Assembly (NCBI GenBank): GCA_036006525.1
Contig: DASYPP010000071.1
Coordinates: 1-39,780, forward strand
DNA: 39,780 nt
Direction: 5' to 3'
DNA from: DASYPP01 sp036006525
GTDB taxonomy: Bacteria > Gemmatimonadota > Gemmatimonadetes > Gemmatimonadales > GWC2-71-9
A program made the position numbers and the translations under genes. The notes under the pieces were generated by a model. That model was not told the DNA's origin, searched no databases, and worked only from the letters and a program-made list of their open reading frames with translations. Of the stretch, positions 1 through 8,356 are shown piece after piece. Positions within the stretch are counted from its first letter, which is position 1. Each line of letters begins with the position of its first letter.

Positions 1-1
1 C

Positions 2-310
2 CGGGACCCCAACGGGCCCGGCGTCGAGACGCCGGACGGCCCCGGGTTCATCCAGGTCACCGTGGCAACCGCCAATCCCGCCGCGGGGATGTCCTACACG
101 GTCACCATCAGCAACGGCCAGAAGCAGACCGCCGGCCCCAACGCGACGATCAACTTCACCACTATACGAGCGGGGACGCACGAGATCAGTCTCTCGTCCG
201 TCCCCGCGGTTTGTGTCGTTGCCGGCGCCAACCCAATCGTGGTCAACGTTCACCAGAGCGAACACGTGAACGTCGAGTTTTCCATCACCTGCCCGGGCAA
301 CTCCAGCTAG
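2..310 (+). CDS. C-terminal part of an unknown exported protein (5' end outside window)
   Basis: The reading frame is open from the window edge and stops at TAG 308-310, so only about 102 C-terminal residues are visible. A GTG at 62 is an in-frame codon, not a convincing start, because the frame continues upstream with Gly/Pro/Asp-rich sequence (RDPNGPGVETPDG). The visible part resembles a beta-sandwich (Ig-like or carboxypeptidase-regulatory-like) domain: alternating hydrophobic strands, a pattern like YTVTISNGQ followed by AGTHEISLSSV, and two cysteines (VCVVAG and ITCPG) that could form a disulfide in an exported protein. Its stop codon shares the palindrome CTAG with the stop of the convergent GWxTD gene. 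The exact family is not recognised. Confidence 0.6.
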   Translation, partial: RDPNGPGVETPDGPGFIQVTVATANPAAGMSYTVTISNGQKQTAGPNATINFTTIRAGTHEISLSSVPAVCVVAGANPIVVNVHQSEHVNVEFSITCPGNSS

Positions 311-1734
311 CGCATATCACCGCTGAAGAAGTCCACGCTCAGGAACAACCCGATGTCGCGCACCGCGTCCGGCCCCAGGATATCGCTCCAGTCGGGCGAG
401 CCAGGTTCCATCCGGTTGTTCGAGCGCAGCAGTTTGTACGCGCCCAGGCCGGACCGGTCGGCGAAGATGTACCATTCCGGGCGGCCCCTGGTGTAACGCC
501 ATACCAGGTAGGAGGGCGCCCTTCCTTCCCGGAGTTTATCCAGCACTTCATCCGGGGCACCGCGCTGGACATAGACCCGCCCGCGGTCGGTCTTCCACCC
601 GGACTGGGTATGGGAACCCCGCTCCCGGAACGCGCTGTCCGCGTAACTCAGCATGCCGTAGAACTGCTCGCGCCGTTCATTGCGACCGAGAGAGTCGACG
701 TTGCGCTTCTGCCAGAAATCGGTCAGGAACTGGCGCTTGGCGGCCAGGGTGCCGCCGCGATAGGCACGGAGATCACGCGAAGGAGCGACGAAACTGAGCG
801 GCTCGAACGCCCGGTCCAGCGCCGCTTCGTCCATCGCGCCGAAGTAGCCGGAATCGGTGGTGAGCATTTCCCGGACTTCCGCGGCGTGCCGCGCGAGCAC
901 CGGCCCGGAGGGCATCATGGTGAAGGTGCCCGTACGGTCGATCTCCTGTCCGCCCAACCGCACCACCACGTCGAGATCATAGCTGCCAGCGGGCAGCCCT
1001 TCGAGATCGAGCTGGCCCCGCAGCACACCACCACCCGCAGCGACGCGTACCTGGATGGGCGGACTCTGCACGATCACCTGGTCGGCCGAATCCCGGATCC
1101 GCACCGTCATGGTCCCGGAGTCCGGCGTGGCGCTGTACGCTTCGAGCAGGTAGTAGGCCTTGCTGCGGAGCGGGGTCAGCACCAGTTCGGCCGCCGAGGT
1201 CACGAGCAACGAACCGTTCCGCCATTCAGTGCCCTGGAGAACGGAGTCAGACGTGGTCACCGCGCGCATCCCGGGCGCCAACACCAGGTCGGACGCTTTG
1301 GGCGGTTCACTGTAGGCCGTGAGATCCGACCCGGCGTTGAGCGTGGTGCCGCTGACCGAGTCCTGGACCGTCACTTCGAGCCGGTAGCGGCCAGGCCGAA
1401 GCACGAACTCGAGGCTCTTGACCGAGGTAACCCCGGGCTCGCGAAGAGTGGCGGATACCTGCTGGGCCGGCCAGGCATCCTCGGAGATGGTGGCGCCGGT
1501 CGAGTCCTTGAGATGAATGCCGACCCGGTAACTGACCACGGCGTTGGCCCCACCGCCGCTCGGGGTGAGGGCGTCCAGGGGGACCTGGATGAATGCCCGG
1601 ACCTGGGTCAGGCCGGACCCCGCATCATAAAACCGGACTGCGCGAAGCTTTACCTCTTCGATGAGCTTGCCAGGCACTGCGACCGGCAACAGCAGCGCGG
1701 CAGCCGCCAGCGCGAATATGCGGAATCGTGTCAT
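307..1734 (-). CDS. Secreted GWxTD domain-containing protein
   Basis: A 475-residue exported protein. The start was placed at ATG 1734 because it opens a clean signal peptide (MTRFRIF followed by an Ala/Leu core ending PVAVPG) and has AGGA about 13 nt upstream. The frame stays open further upstream to 1935, but that stretch is low-complexity repeat. The middle holds beta-rich repeats (residues about 30-290) resembling stalk or Ig-like modules. The C-terminal part carries the diagnostic motif G-W-K-T-D at about residue 379, followed by RGRVYVQRGAPDEV and an aromatic YLVWRY/WYIF segment, the signature of the GWxTD domain known from Acidobacteria, Gemmatimonadota and Bacteroidota. Function is unknown. 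Unlike its neighbours, the residue after the likely signal cleavage site is Lys rather than Gln. Confidence 0.85.
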   Translation of the reverse strand: MTRFRIFALAAAALLLPVAVPGKLIEEVKLRAVRFYDAGSGLTQVRAFIQVPLDALTPSGGGANAVVSYRVGIHLKDSTGATISEDAWPAQQVSATLREPGVTSVKSLEFVLRPGRYRLEVTVQDSVSGTTLNAGSDLTAYSEPPKASDLVLAPGMRAVTTSDSVLQGTEWRNGSLLVTSAAELVLTPLRSKAYYLLEAYSATPDSGTMTVRIRDSADQVIVQSPPIQVRVAAGGGVLRGQLDLEGLPAGSYDLDVVVRLGGQEIDRTGTFTMMPSGPVLARHAAEVREMLTTDSGYFGAMDEAALDRAFEPLSFVAPSRDLRAYRGGTLAAKRQFLTDFWQKRNVDSLGRNERREQFYGMLSYADSAFRERGSHTQSGWKTDRGRVYVQRGAPDEVLDKLREGRAPSYLVWRYTRGRPEWYIFADRSGLGAYKLLRSNNRMEPGSPDWSDILGPDAVRDIGLFLSVDFFSGDMR

Positions 1735-1816
1735 GAGATGCAGTCGTCCTTCGAGGTGAACAGGAATGGGAGATTGCCTCCTGTAGACGCCTGAGCGGGA
1801 ACGGGACACACCAGCA

Positions 1817-1870
1817 GGATTGAAGGGATTGAGGGGATTGAGGGGATTGAAGGGATTGAAGGGATTGAGT
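1817..1870. repeat. 9-bp tandem repeat, six units (GGATTGARG)
   Basis: Six consecutive nonamers GGATTGAAG/GGATTGAGG, the last ending GAGT. The array lies between the stop of the DUF1579-like gene (1884) and the start of the GWxTD gene (1734), so it is in the 5' untranslated region of the latter. On the minus strand it would encode Phe/Leu-Asn-Pro tripeptides in the GWxTD frame. ATTGAGT (1864-1870) can pair with ACTCAAT (1882-1888) to form a small hairpin overlapping the upstream gene's stop codon. Confidence 0.9.
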
Positions 1871-1883
1871 CGGAATGACCAAC

Positions 1884-2426
1884 TCAATGGGATACCGGCG
1901 CTCTTCGATAAATACCGAGGAAGGCCGGCGTCCACGTCTGGCCCTGGTCCGTCGATGTTTCCCAGAACTGCCGCACCTGGTCGGCGTCATTGTCGACCTG
2001 GTTCCAGGTGATACGGTGCCAGAGGTGGCCACGCCGGGTTTCCATGTCGCCGGTCAACACCATCGCCCCATCCTTGAATTCTCCGCTCAGCAACAGGAAC
2101 CCGCCGCTGTCATCCACCCAGGTCTGATACCATTTGCGGGTACCGGGATTCCAGGTGTTGAAACTGGAACCGGTCTGGTGCTGGGGCCCCAGCCCAACCC
2201 AGTTCTCCTGGAGCACGCACCCTCCGTACACCTTTTCTACCCGGTTGGTGCCGATCAGGGTCCCAGTCGTGTCGTACACGTTCCAGTTGCCGGCCCAGAA
2301 ATCAAACTGGCGATAGGGCGGCGCGGTGCAGGGCAGCGGCCCCGAAGCATTGGACTGGGCCAGGCCCGGGGCCGCGAAGAGCAATGACAGGCAAGGCAGG
2401 AAAAACCAGACAGAAGCGCGAGACAT
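1884..2426 (-). CDS. Exported DUF1579-like protein
   Basis: A 180-residue protein with a signal peptide (MSRASVWFFLPCLSLLFAAPGLA) and probable cleavage before Gln24. The mature part begins with two cysteines and the motif FDFWAGNWNVYD, then EKVYGGCVLQENW, WYQTWVDDSGG and a terminal WTP. This W/F-rich barrel-like pattern matches the DUF1579 / calycin-like group, whose members open with F-D-F-W-x-G-x-W. Such proteins often bind small hydrophobic ligands, but no specific substrate can be named from sequence. The gene lies upstream of the GWxTD gene on the same strand with a 149-bp gap containing a nonamer array. Confidence 0.75.
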   Translation of the reverse strand: MSRASVWFFLPCLSLLFAAPGLAQSNASGPLPCTAPPYRQFDFWAGNWNVYDTTGTLIGTNRVEKVYGGCVLQENWVGLGPQHQTGSSFNTWNPGTRKWYQTWVDDSGGFLLLSGEFKDGAMVLTGDMETRRGHLWHRITWNQVDNDADQVRQFWETSTDQGQTWTPAFLGIYRRAPVSH

Positions 2427-2482
2427 GTGGGTCTCCTGCGTGTCGAGGAAGGTTGTCAGCGAGTGTCAGGTAACAACATGAA

Positions 2483-2507
2483 AAGCGCAGGCGGCAAGCC
2501 TGCGCTT
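2483..2507 (-). terminator. Intrinsic terminator after the membrane-anchored repeat protein
   Basis: AAGCGCAGG (2483-2491) and CCTGCGCTT (2499-2507) form a perfect 9-bp stem with a 7-nt loop. On the minus strand the stem is followed by TTTTC, so it terminates transcription leaving the gene that stops at 2532, 25 bp upstream on that strand. Confidence 0.8.
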
Positions 2508-2531
2508 CGTGCCCCCGGAGGATAGGACGAT

Positions 2532-3251
2532 TCAGTTGGAGTGGATGTTTCCCTTCACACCCTTGGAGTTGGCCTCGAAGCGGAGAACTTCCTGGCCGTT
2601 CGAGTCGCGAACCTGGATAAAGGCGCCCTGGGAATCGGCATTGAGCTGAAAGACCGGCTTGCCGTGTTCGTCCCGGATCATGAGGAACGCCGCATTGCTG
2701 TCCGCCTGGAGTTGGACCAGCGGATGACTGGCGGACGGGGCGCGCGGGGCAAGGGTCGCCCGCGGGGCCGACCTGCCCTGGAACCAGGGGTACCAGTTGT
2801 TGTGATCCAGGGTGGTTTGGGGAACAAATAATCGAAGCGTCTCACCGCTCGGCTCCAGGTTCACCTGGCCGACTTCGACGAATTTGCCACTCGCCTCTTC
2901 AGCGGCATCGAGGCAGCGGAGCCCGTCCGTATTGGAGGCCGCACCCTCTTCGTTGACGACGAGTTGGCAGTTGGCCAGTTCGGCATCGGAAACACCAGGG
3001 TCCAGCTTGACGGTCAGCTCGATGTGGGGGATCCCGTCCCGGGCCACCGGGGTGAGATTAATCCGGGACAGGGTGCCCAATTGGCGTCCCATGAGGCGGA
3101 ACGGTGCGCCGTTGGCTCCCAAGCTAATCGATTGACCTGCAATGGCTTCGCGAACTCTGGAGACCCCTCGGCGGCCAAATCCCATGAGCACCATGCCGAC
3201 ACCAAAAATGGTGAGGGCGCCGAAACCGATTTTGAGCCAGTAAGCCTTCAT
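2532..3251 (-). CDS. Membrane-anchored protein with C-terminal beta repeats, unknown function
   Basis: A 239-residue protein starting at ATG 3251 (a G-rich stretch CCGGGGGG lies about 6 nt upstream). Residues 5-25 (LKIGFGALTIFGVGMVLMGFG) form a single N-terminal membrane anchor. The central domain (about 35-165) contains two cysteines (ANCQLV, LRCLDA) and is not recognised. After a Pro/Ala/Arg linker (about 168-185), the C-terminus shows about 2.5 copies of a unit of roughly 22 residues: VQLQADSNAAFLMIRDEHGKP, then FQLNADSQGAFIQVRDSNGQ, then LRFEANSKG. Such units suggest a short beta-solenoid or beta-helix tip. It is followed by its own terminator and separated from the upstream RND pump gene by a large inverted-repeat element. 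No homologue is recognised. Confidence 0.75.
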   Translation of the reverse strand: MKAYWLKIGFGALTIFGVGMVLMGFGRRGVSRVREAIAGQSISLGANGAPFRLMGRQLGTLSRINLTPVARDGIPHIELTVKLDPGVSDAELANCQLVVNEEGAASNTDGLRCLDAAEEASGKFVEVGQVNLEPSGETLRLFVPQTTLDHNNWYPWFQGRSAPRATLAPRAPSASHPLVQLQADSNAAFLMIRDEHGKPVFQLNADSQGAFIQVRDSNGQEVLRFEANSKGVKGNIHSN

Positions 3252-3347
3252 TAGTACCCCCCGGTAGGAGCTGCGGTGTTGCACAACGTAACGCAGTAGG
3301 TGAACAGATAGTTTCAACTTGGGAGGGTCGGGAGGGAGGAGGGATAA

Positions 3348-3540
3348 GAGGACGCGGAGGCCTGCACACCGCTGAGCCGCTGAGCGCGCTGAGGTTTTCG
3401 CTGAGAAGCACAAACATTCATTGAACTGCTTCTACGCTAGGGCGCCAGGACGCCAAACGATAAAACAATGTTGTTGCAGTCCTCAGCGAATACCTCAGCG
3501 TGCTCGGCGCCTCGGCGGTGAAGTGGTTCTCCGTGTTCTC
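3348..3540. repeat. Large imperfect inverted repeat built of about 8-bp CTGAG-containing units
   Basis: Left core arm 3367-3405 and right core arm 3482-3520 are reverse complements at 34 of 39 positions. Both consist of short units of the type CCGCTGAG / CGCGCTGAG. Pairing continues outward more weakly (GAGGACGCGGAG at 3348-3359 against CTCCGTGTTCTC at 3529-3540). The spacer of 76 nt (3406-3481) carries no gene. The element fills almost the whole gap between the RND pump stop (3543) and the start of the next minus-strand gene (3251). Confidence 0.85.
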
Positions 3541-3542
3541 AG

Positions 3543-6500
3543 CTACCCCGTCAACAACCCCACATCCCCCTGGGGCACCGCGCCTTCGGCCGAGACTGGC
3601 TGGAGTGCGCGGGCCCGGGTCAGCCGCTTCTGCAGCGAATCGAGGTAGGTATAGATGACCGGTGTGATGTAGAGGGTGATGATCTGGGAGAAGGCGAGCC
3701 CGCCCACTACCGCGACGCCCAGCGGCCGCCGCGACTCGGCGCCGGCGCCGGCGCCGAGGGCGATCGGCAATGTCCCCATCAGGGCCGCCATGGTGGTCAT
3801 CATGATCGGGCGAAAGCGGACGCTGCACGCCTCGAGGATGGCCTCGCGGGCGCTCAGTCCCCGGCTCCGTTCCGCCTCGACCGCGAAGTCGATCATCATA
3901 ATCGCGTTCTTCTTCACCAATCCCACCAGCATGATGATCCCCACGAAGGCATAGATGCTGAGGTCCATGCCGAAGATCGTCAGGACCAGCAGCGCGCCGA
4001 AGCCGGCGAAGGGCAAACCGGACAGGATGGTGAGCGGGTGAATGAAGCTTTCGTAGAGGATGCCGAGCACGAGGTAGATCACCACGATGGCGAGGAGCAG
4101 GAGGGTCAGCAGTCCCTTTTGCGCGTCCTGGAACGCCTGGGCGGTGCCGGCGAAGCCGGTGGTCACCATGGAAGGCAGCGTAGTCGCGGCGGCCTTGGTC
4201 ACCTCGTTGACCGCAGCCCCCAGGGAGACGCCGGGCTCCAGGTTGAAGGACAGGGTGACCGAGGGTTGCTGGCCGGAGTGATTGACAGTCAGCGGGCCGG
4301 TCGAGGGCGTGACCCGCGCCAGCGAGCCCAGCGGTACCGAGACCCCGCCGCGTCCGGTCACATACAGCAGGTTGAGCGCGGACAAATCACTCTGATACTG
4401 AGGCAGCAGCTCCATCACGACCCAGTACTGGTTGTTCGGCGTGTAGATGGTGGAGACCTGGCGGGCCCCGTAGGCGTTGTAGAGCGCCGTCTCGATGGTA
4501 TTGACGTCGATGCCCAGCGTGGCGGCGCGATCCCGGTCGACCGCGACCTTCACCTGCGGGTTGTTGATCTGGAGATCGCTGGTGACGTCGGTGAGGCCCG
4601 GAATCGCCCGCATCCGCTGCTCCATGCGGGCCGCGGAGGCGTACAGGGTATCGATGTTGGAGCTCTGCAGGGTGAACTGGTACTGGCTCTTCGATGTCCG
4701 TCCCCCGACGTTGATCGAGGGTGGGTTGCTGAGATATACCCGCAGTCCCGGCACCGCCGACAACTTCCGGCTCAGGCTTCGGGCGATGTCATCGGCGCTG
4801 GGACGGCCGCTTCGCGGCTTGAGATGGATGAAGAGCCGGCCCTGGTTGATCGTCGCACTACGGCCCCCCGCTCCGACCGAGGAGGTGAAGCCGTCGACAT
4901 TGGGGTCGGCCTGGACGATCGCGGCCGCGGCCTTCTGGTGCGCCACCATCGCGTCGAAGCTGGTCCCCGCCGCGGTTTCTGTGGTACCGGAGAGCTGACC
5001 GGTATCTTCGCTGGGGATGAACCCCTTGGGGACCAGGATGCCGAGCACGACGGTACCAATCAGGATGACCGCGCTGAACCCGAGCGCGACCGGCCGGTGC
5101 TCCATGACCCAGCCCAGGCTCCGCTCATAGGCCGACAGCGAACGAGCGTACACCCGCTCGGTAGCCAGGTAGAACCGGCCGTGACGCTCCTCGCCGGCCG
5201 GCCGGAGAAACCGGCTGCAGAGCATCGGCGTGAGAGTCAGCGACACGAAGCCGGACACCAGGATCGCCACCGCGATGGTGACGGCGAATTCCTGGAACAG
5301 CCGCCCCATGAGCCCGCCCAGCAGCAGCACCGGAATGAACACCGCGACCAGCGAGAGCGTCATCGAGATGACGGTGAACCCGATCTCCCGGCTCCCGCGG
5401 AGCGCGGCCTGCATCACCGTCTCCCCCCGCTCGAGGTGGCGCACGATGTTTTCCAGCACCACGATCGCGTCGTCCACCACAAAACCCACGCAGAGCGTCA
5501 GCGCCATGAGCGACATGTTGTCGAGGCTGTAGCCCAGCAGGTGCATCACCGCGAAGGTGCCGACCAGGGAGAGCGGCAGCGAGAGACTGGGGATGATCGT
5601 CGCCCGCAGATTGCGCAGGAAGAGGAAGATGACCATCACCACGAGACAGAGTGTCAGGAACAGGGTGAACTTGACGTCGGTCACCGATTCGCGAATCGTC
5701 GCCGAACGGTCGTACAGGGTCGATAGTTCCACCGACGGCGGGAACTCGGCCGCCAGGCGCACCATCGCCGCCTTGACCCGGTCGGCGACCAGGACGGTAT
5801 TGGTCCCCGGTTGCCGGGAAATAAAGAGAATGATGGACCGCTCGCCGTTGAACCAGCTCGCCACCTTGGTATCCTGCACGCTGTCCACCACCCGCCCCAG
5901 GTCGCCCAGGCGCACCGGCACACCGTTCCTGGTAGTGACGATCAGGTTGCGAAAGTCGGCCGCATTGGTCAGCTGCCCGTCGCTCTCCACGGCGTACGCC
6001 TTGTCGGTTCCCCACAACACACCGGTGGGAAGATTCACGTTGCCGTTATCGACCGCGGTCGCGACTTCGTCGATGCCGATGTTGCGCACCGCGAGGGCCT
6101 GGGGATCCAGCTGGATGCGAACCGCGTACTTCTGGGACCCGCCGACCTGGACCTGGGCGACTCCCTCGATCGTCGAGAGCCGCTGGGCCAGGACGGTCTC
6201 GGCGTACTCATCGAGTTGGGAAAGCGAGAGCGTCCTGGTCCGGAGGACGTAGTAGAGGATCGGGCTCGCGGCGGGATCCACCTTCTGGTAGCTGGGCGGC
6301 AAGACATCCCGCGGCAAGGAGCGCTGGGTCTTGGCGATGGCGGCCTGGACGTCCTGGGACGTCGCGTCGATGTCGCGATCGAGGGCGAACTGCAGCGTGA
6401 TGGACGTATTGCCCTGGCTGCTGGTGGAGGTCATCGCGTCGAGACCGGCGATGGTCGAGAACTGTTTCTCCAGCGGGGTCGCAACGGCCGAGGCCATGGT

Positions 6501-6671
6501 CTCGGCACTGGCGCCGGAGAGCGACGCGCTGACCGAGATGGTGGGGTAGTCCACCGACGGAAGGTCGCTCACCGGGAGTAGCCGGTAGGCAATCAGCCCG
6601 AAAATCAGGATGCCCGACATGACCAGCGTGGTCATGACCGGGCGGCGAATGAACAGCTCCGAGAAATTCAT
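3543..6671 (-). CDS. HAE1-family RND efflux pump, inner-membrane permease
   Basis: A 1042-residue protein of full family length (AcrB/MdtBC/MexB type), predicted to export hydrophobic or amphiphilic compounds by proton antiport. It starts NFSELFIRRPVMTTLVM, the usual RND opening, with the first membrane helix at about 10-30, then a large periplasmic porter domain (about 35-335), helices TM2-6 (about 338-480), the second periplasmic loop, and the C-terminal helix bundle (about 855-1015). The proton-relay pair is present as VVDDAIVVLENI (Asp400, Asp401), and the TM10 lysine is in LVGLVKKNAIMMIDFA. Its start overlaps the adaptor stop by 4 bp (6668-6671), indicating translational coupling. No outer-membrane TolC-type gene is nearby, so that partner must be encoded elsewhere. 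Substrate cannot be predicted. Confidence 0.96.
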   Translation of the reverse strand: MNFSELFIRRPVMTTLVMSGILIFGLIAYRLLPVSDLPSVDYPTISVSASLSGASAETMASAVATPLEKQFSTIAGLDAMTSTSSQGNTSITLQFALDRDIDATSQDVQAAIAKTQRSLPRDVLPPSYQKVDPAASPILYYVLRTRTLSLSQLDEYAETVLAQRLSTIEGVAQVQVGGSQKYAVRIQLDPQALAVRNIGIDEVATAVDNGNVNLPTGVLWGTDKAYAVESDGQLTNAADFRNLIVTTRNGVPVRLGDLGRVVDSVQDTKVASWFNGERSIILFISRQPGTNTVLVADRVKAAMVRLAAEFPPSVELSTLYDRSATIRESVTDVKFTLFLTLCLVVMVIFLFLRNLRATIIPSLSLPLSLVGTFAVMHLLGYSLDNMSLMALTLCVGFVVDDAIVVLENIVRHLERGETVMQAALRGSREIGFTVISMTLSLVAVFIPVLLLGGLMGRLFQEFAVTIAVAILVSGFVSLTLTPMLCSRFLRPAGEERHGRFYLATERVYARSLSAYERSLGWVMEHRPVALGFSAVILIGTVVLGILVPKGFIPSEDTGQLSGTTETAAGTSFDAMVAHQKAAAAIVQADPNVDGFTSSVGAGGRSATINQGRLFIHLKPRSGRPSADDIARSLSRKLSAVPGLRVYLSNPPSINVGGRTSKSQYQFTLQSSNIDTLYASAARMEQRMRAIPGLTDVTSDLQINNPQVKVAVDRDRAATLGIDVNTIETALYNAYGARQVSTIYTPNNQYWVVMELLPQYQSDLSALNLLYVTGRGGVSVPLGSLARVTPSTGPLTVNHSGQQPSVTLSFNLEPGVSLGAAVNEVTKAAATTLPSMVTTGFAGTAQAFQDAQKGLLTLLLLAIVVIYLVLGILYESFIHPLTILSGLPFAGFGALLVLTIFGMDLSIYAFVGIIMLVGLVKKNAIMMIDFAVEAERSRGLSAREAILEACSVRFRPIMMTTMAALMGTLPIALGAGAGAESRRPLGVAVVGGLAFSQIITLYITPVIYTYLDSLQKRLTRARALQPVSAEGAVPQGDVGLLTG

Positions 6672-7738
6672 TGGCGCACCTGCACCCGGGCGCCGGGCCG
6701 GAGCAGCAGCTGCCCATCAGTCACCACGCGATCTCCCGGAGCCAGTTCGCCCTGCACCACCGACAGGTCCCCCGCCTCCCGCTCGACGGTGACCTTTGCC
6801 ATGCTGGCCAGGCTGTCCTTCACCACGAACACGTAGGATCCCTGCTGCCCGCCCATGACGGCCGCGCTGGGCACCACGAGCACGCTGTCCTGGACGAAGA
6901 GCCGGATCCGCACATTGACGAAGCCGCCGGGCCACAGTGACCCGTCCCGGTTCTGAAACTCGCCCTTGAGCATGATGGTGCCGGTCGTGCTGTCGACCGC
7001 GTTGTCGACGAAGCTCAGGGTTCCGTCGGTTTCCACGCCCCCACCGGTGGGCGTGGCCAGCACCGGAATGCGGGCGTTTCGGTAGCGTTGAATGACGCCG
7101 AGGTTGGAGGCGGGGACCGCGAAGCGCACGAGAATGGGGCGCATCTGGTTGATGGTGACCAGGACCGGGCCGTTTGCCTGCACCAGGTTGCCCTGCCGCA
7201 CCATGAGGCTGCCGGTGCGGCCGCCGATGGGGGCACGAATCGTCGCGTACTGGAGACTGAGCTGGGCCTGCACCACCGCCGCTTCGTCGGCGGCAAGCGT
7301 GGCCTCGGCCGCGCCCGCGCTGGCCCGGGCCTGCTCGTATTCCTGGGCCGTGATGTATTGCTTCTCGGCCAGCGAGGTGGAGCGCTCCAGCTCCTGCCGC
7401 GCGTTCACCGCCCCGGCCCGGTCCCGCGCGAGGATGGCCTGGGACTGGGCAAGCGCCGCCTGGAAAGGACGGGAATCGATCTGGAAGAGGACCTGCCCGC
7501 GATCCACTTCGTCCCCTTCGCGGAAACCGACCCGGTTGAGCTGGCCGCTCACCTGGGGCTGGATGGTCACCGTCTGGATCGGCTCGACCGTGCCGACGGC
7601 CACCAGCTCGAACGGCACCGACTGGAGCCCGGCCGTGGCCACGGTGACGGGGACGGCAGCCGACGGAGGCGGCTTGTCTTTGGCGCAGGCGAGCAGGAGC
7701 ACCGCAACGCCGGGGCCGAGCAGAGAAGACGATTTCAT
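6668..7738 (-). CDS. RND efflux periplasmic adaptor (membrane fusion protein), lipoprotein
   Basis: A 356-residue adaptor linking the RND pump to an outer-membrane channel. ATG 7738 was chosen because it gives a lipoprotein signal (KSSSLLGPGVAVLLLAC, lipobox LLAC); an in-frame upstream ATG at 7786 would add 16 residues ahead of it. Domains in order are beta-barrel strand and lipoyl half (QTVTIQPQVSGQLNRVGFREGDEVDRGQVLFQIDS split across about 55-95), alpha-helical hairpin (about 95-170, Ala/Gln-rich), second lipoyl half with YATIRAPIGGRTG, then beta-barrel and membrane-proximal domains to the end. It is the middle gene of the unit 8283-3543 and is coupled to the pump by a 4-bp overlap. Confidence 0.93.
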   Translation of the reverse strand: MKSSSLLGPGVAVLLLACAKDKPPPSAAVPVTVATAGLQSVPFELVAVGTVEPIQTVTIQPQVSGQLNRVGFREGDEVDRGQVLFQIDSRPFQAALAQSQAILARDRAGAVNARQELERSTSLAEKQYITAQEYEQARASAGAAEATLAADEAAVVQAQLSLQYATIRAPIGGRTGSLMVRQGNLVQANGPVLVTINQMRPILVRFAVPASNLGVIQRYRNARIPVLATPTGGGVETDGTLSFVDNAVDSTTGTIMLKGEFQNRDGSLWPGGFVNVRIRLFVQDSVLVVPSAAVMGGQQGSYVFVVKDSLASMAKVTVEREAGDLSVVQGELAPGDRVVTDGQLLLRPGARVQVRQ

Positions 7739-7782
7739 TCGGGCGGCAGGTCCGATTGGAGAATCATACAAAATACAACGGA

Positions 7783-8283
7783 TCACATACGGTGGCCTGC
7801 GTGATCGGTCCGATGGTCCTGGCGCTGAAAGGCGAGGAAATCGTGGATGGCTGCGATCGCCTCGGGGTCACTGGAAATAATCCGAACCTCACCGCCTCGA
7901 GGCAGCTCCCTGAACTGGTAGCGTATCCGATCGTGGCGGGCCGCCATGACCGCGGTGCCGGGAACTGCCTGATCGTGCACCAGGCCGGGAATCCGGAAAT
8001 CGCCCCGCTCAAACGCCGCCGTGATTTCCTGGAGATGACGGCGAATCTGGCCTATGTCAGCGGAGTCCACTGAGTCGCGCTGCAGCTCGATACGGCCTCC
8101 GTCGGGAAGGGTTTCGAAATGATGGGTAGACGTGTACTGGTCCACCCCCATCTGCACCGCACCTCTCGATTGCAGGGCCCGGAACGCGCTGTCGGAGCGG
8201 GCCGAGTCGGATTGGGCGGTGAGGGTTGGGGTAAGTGGGGCGAAGGCAAGGCCGGCAAGAAAGAACAGGGAGACGATTCGCAT
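7783..8283 (-). CDS. Small exported protein heading the RND operon, uncharacterised
   Basis: A 166-residue protein from ATG 8283, preceded by GAGG about 7 nt upstream, with signal peptide MRIVSLFFLAGLAFAPLTPTLTA and probable cleavage before Gln. The mature part has the conserved-looking stretches HHFETLPDGGRIEL, AAFERGDFRIPGLVHD, IRYQFRELPRGGEVRI and a helical AIAAIHDFLAFQRQDHRTDH near the C-terminus. His and Asp residues are clustered (GLVHD, TDHAGH), which would suit metal binding, but this is inference. It lies 44 bp upstream of the adaptor gene and is divergent from the beta-propeller gene at 8357. The resemblance is to an uncharacterised exported family; no enzyme function is claimed. 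Confidence 0.75.
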   Translation of the reverse strand: MRIVSLFFLAGLAFAPLTPTLTAQSDSARSDSAFRALQSRGAVQMGVDQYTSTHHFETLPDGGRIELQRDSVDSADIGQIRRHLQEITAAFERGDFRIPGLVHDQAVPGTAVMAARHDRIRYQFRELPRGGEVRIISSDPEAIAAIHDFLAFQRQDHRTDHAGHRM

Positions 8284-8356
8284 GCGGACCTCGGAGAGTA
8301 TTGGGGCAGCCATCCACGATGCAGTACATTACGATCACCCCAACCTCGGTGTTGAC

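Noticed and set aside
211..1794. A 527-codon plus-strand frame overlapping the GWxTD gene.
   Set aside because: The opposite strand encodes a signal peptide and the GWxTD motif; the plus-strand translation has no recognisable domain.
1735..1935. Extension of the GWxTD protein by 67 N-terminal residues including FNP/LNP tripeptides.
   Set aside because: The extension consists of nonamer repeat and would bury the signal peptide that begins at 1734.
4038..5726. A 562-codon plus-strand frame opposite the RND pump gene.
   Set aside because: It is antisense to conserved RND sequence, is rich in His/Arg/Glu/Gln and resembles no protein family.
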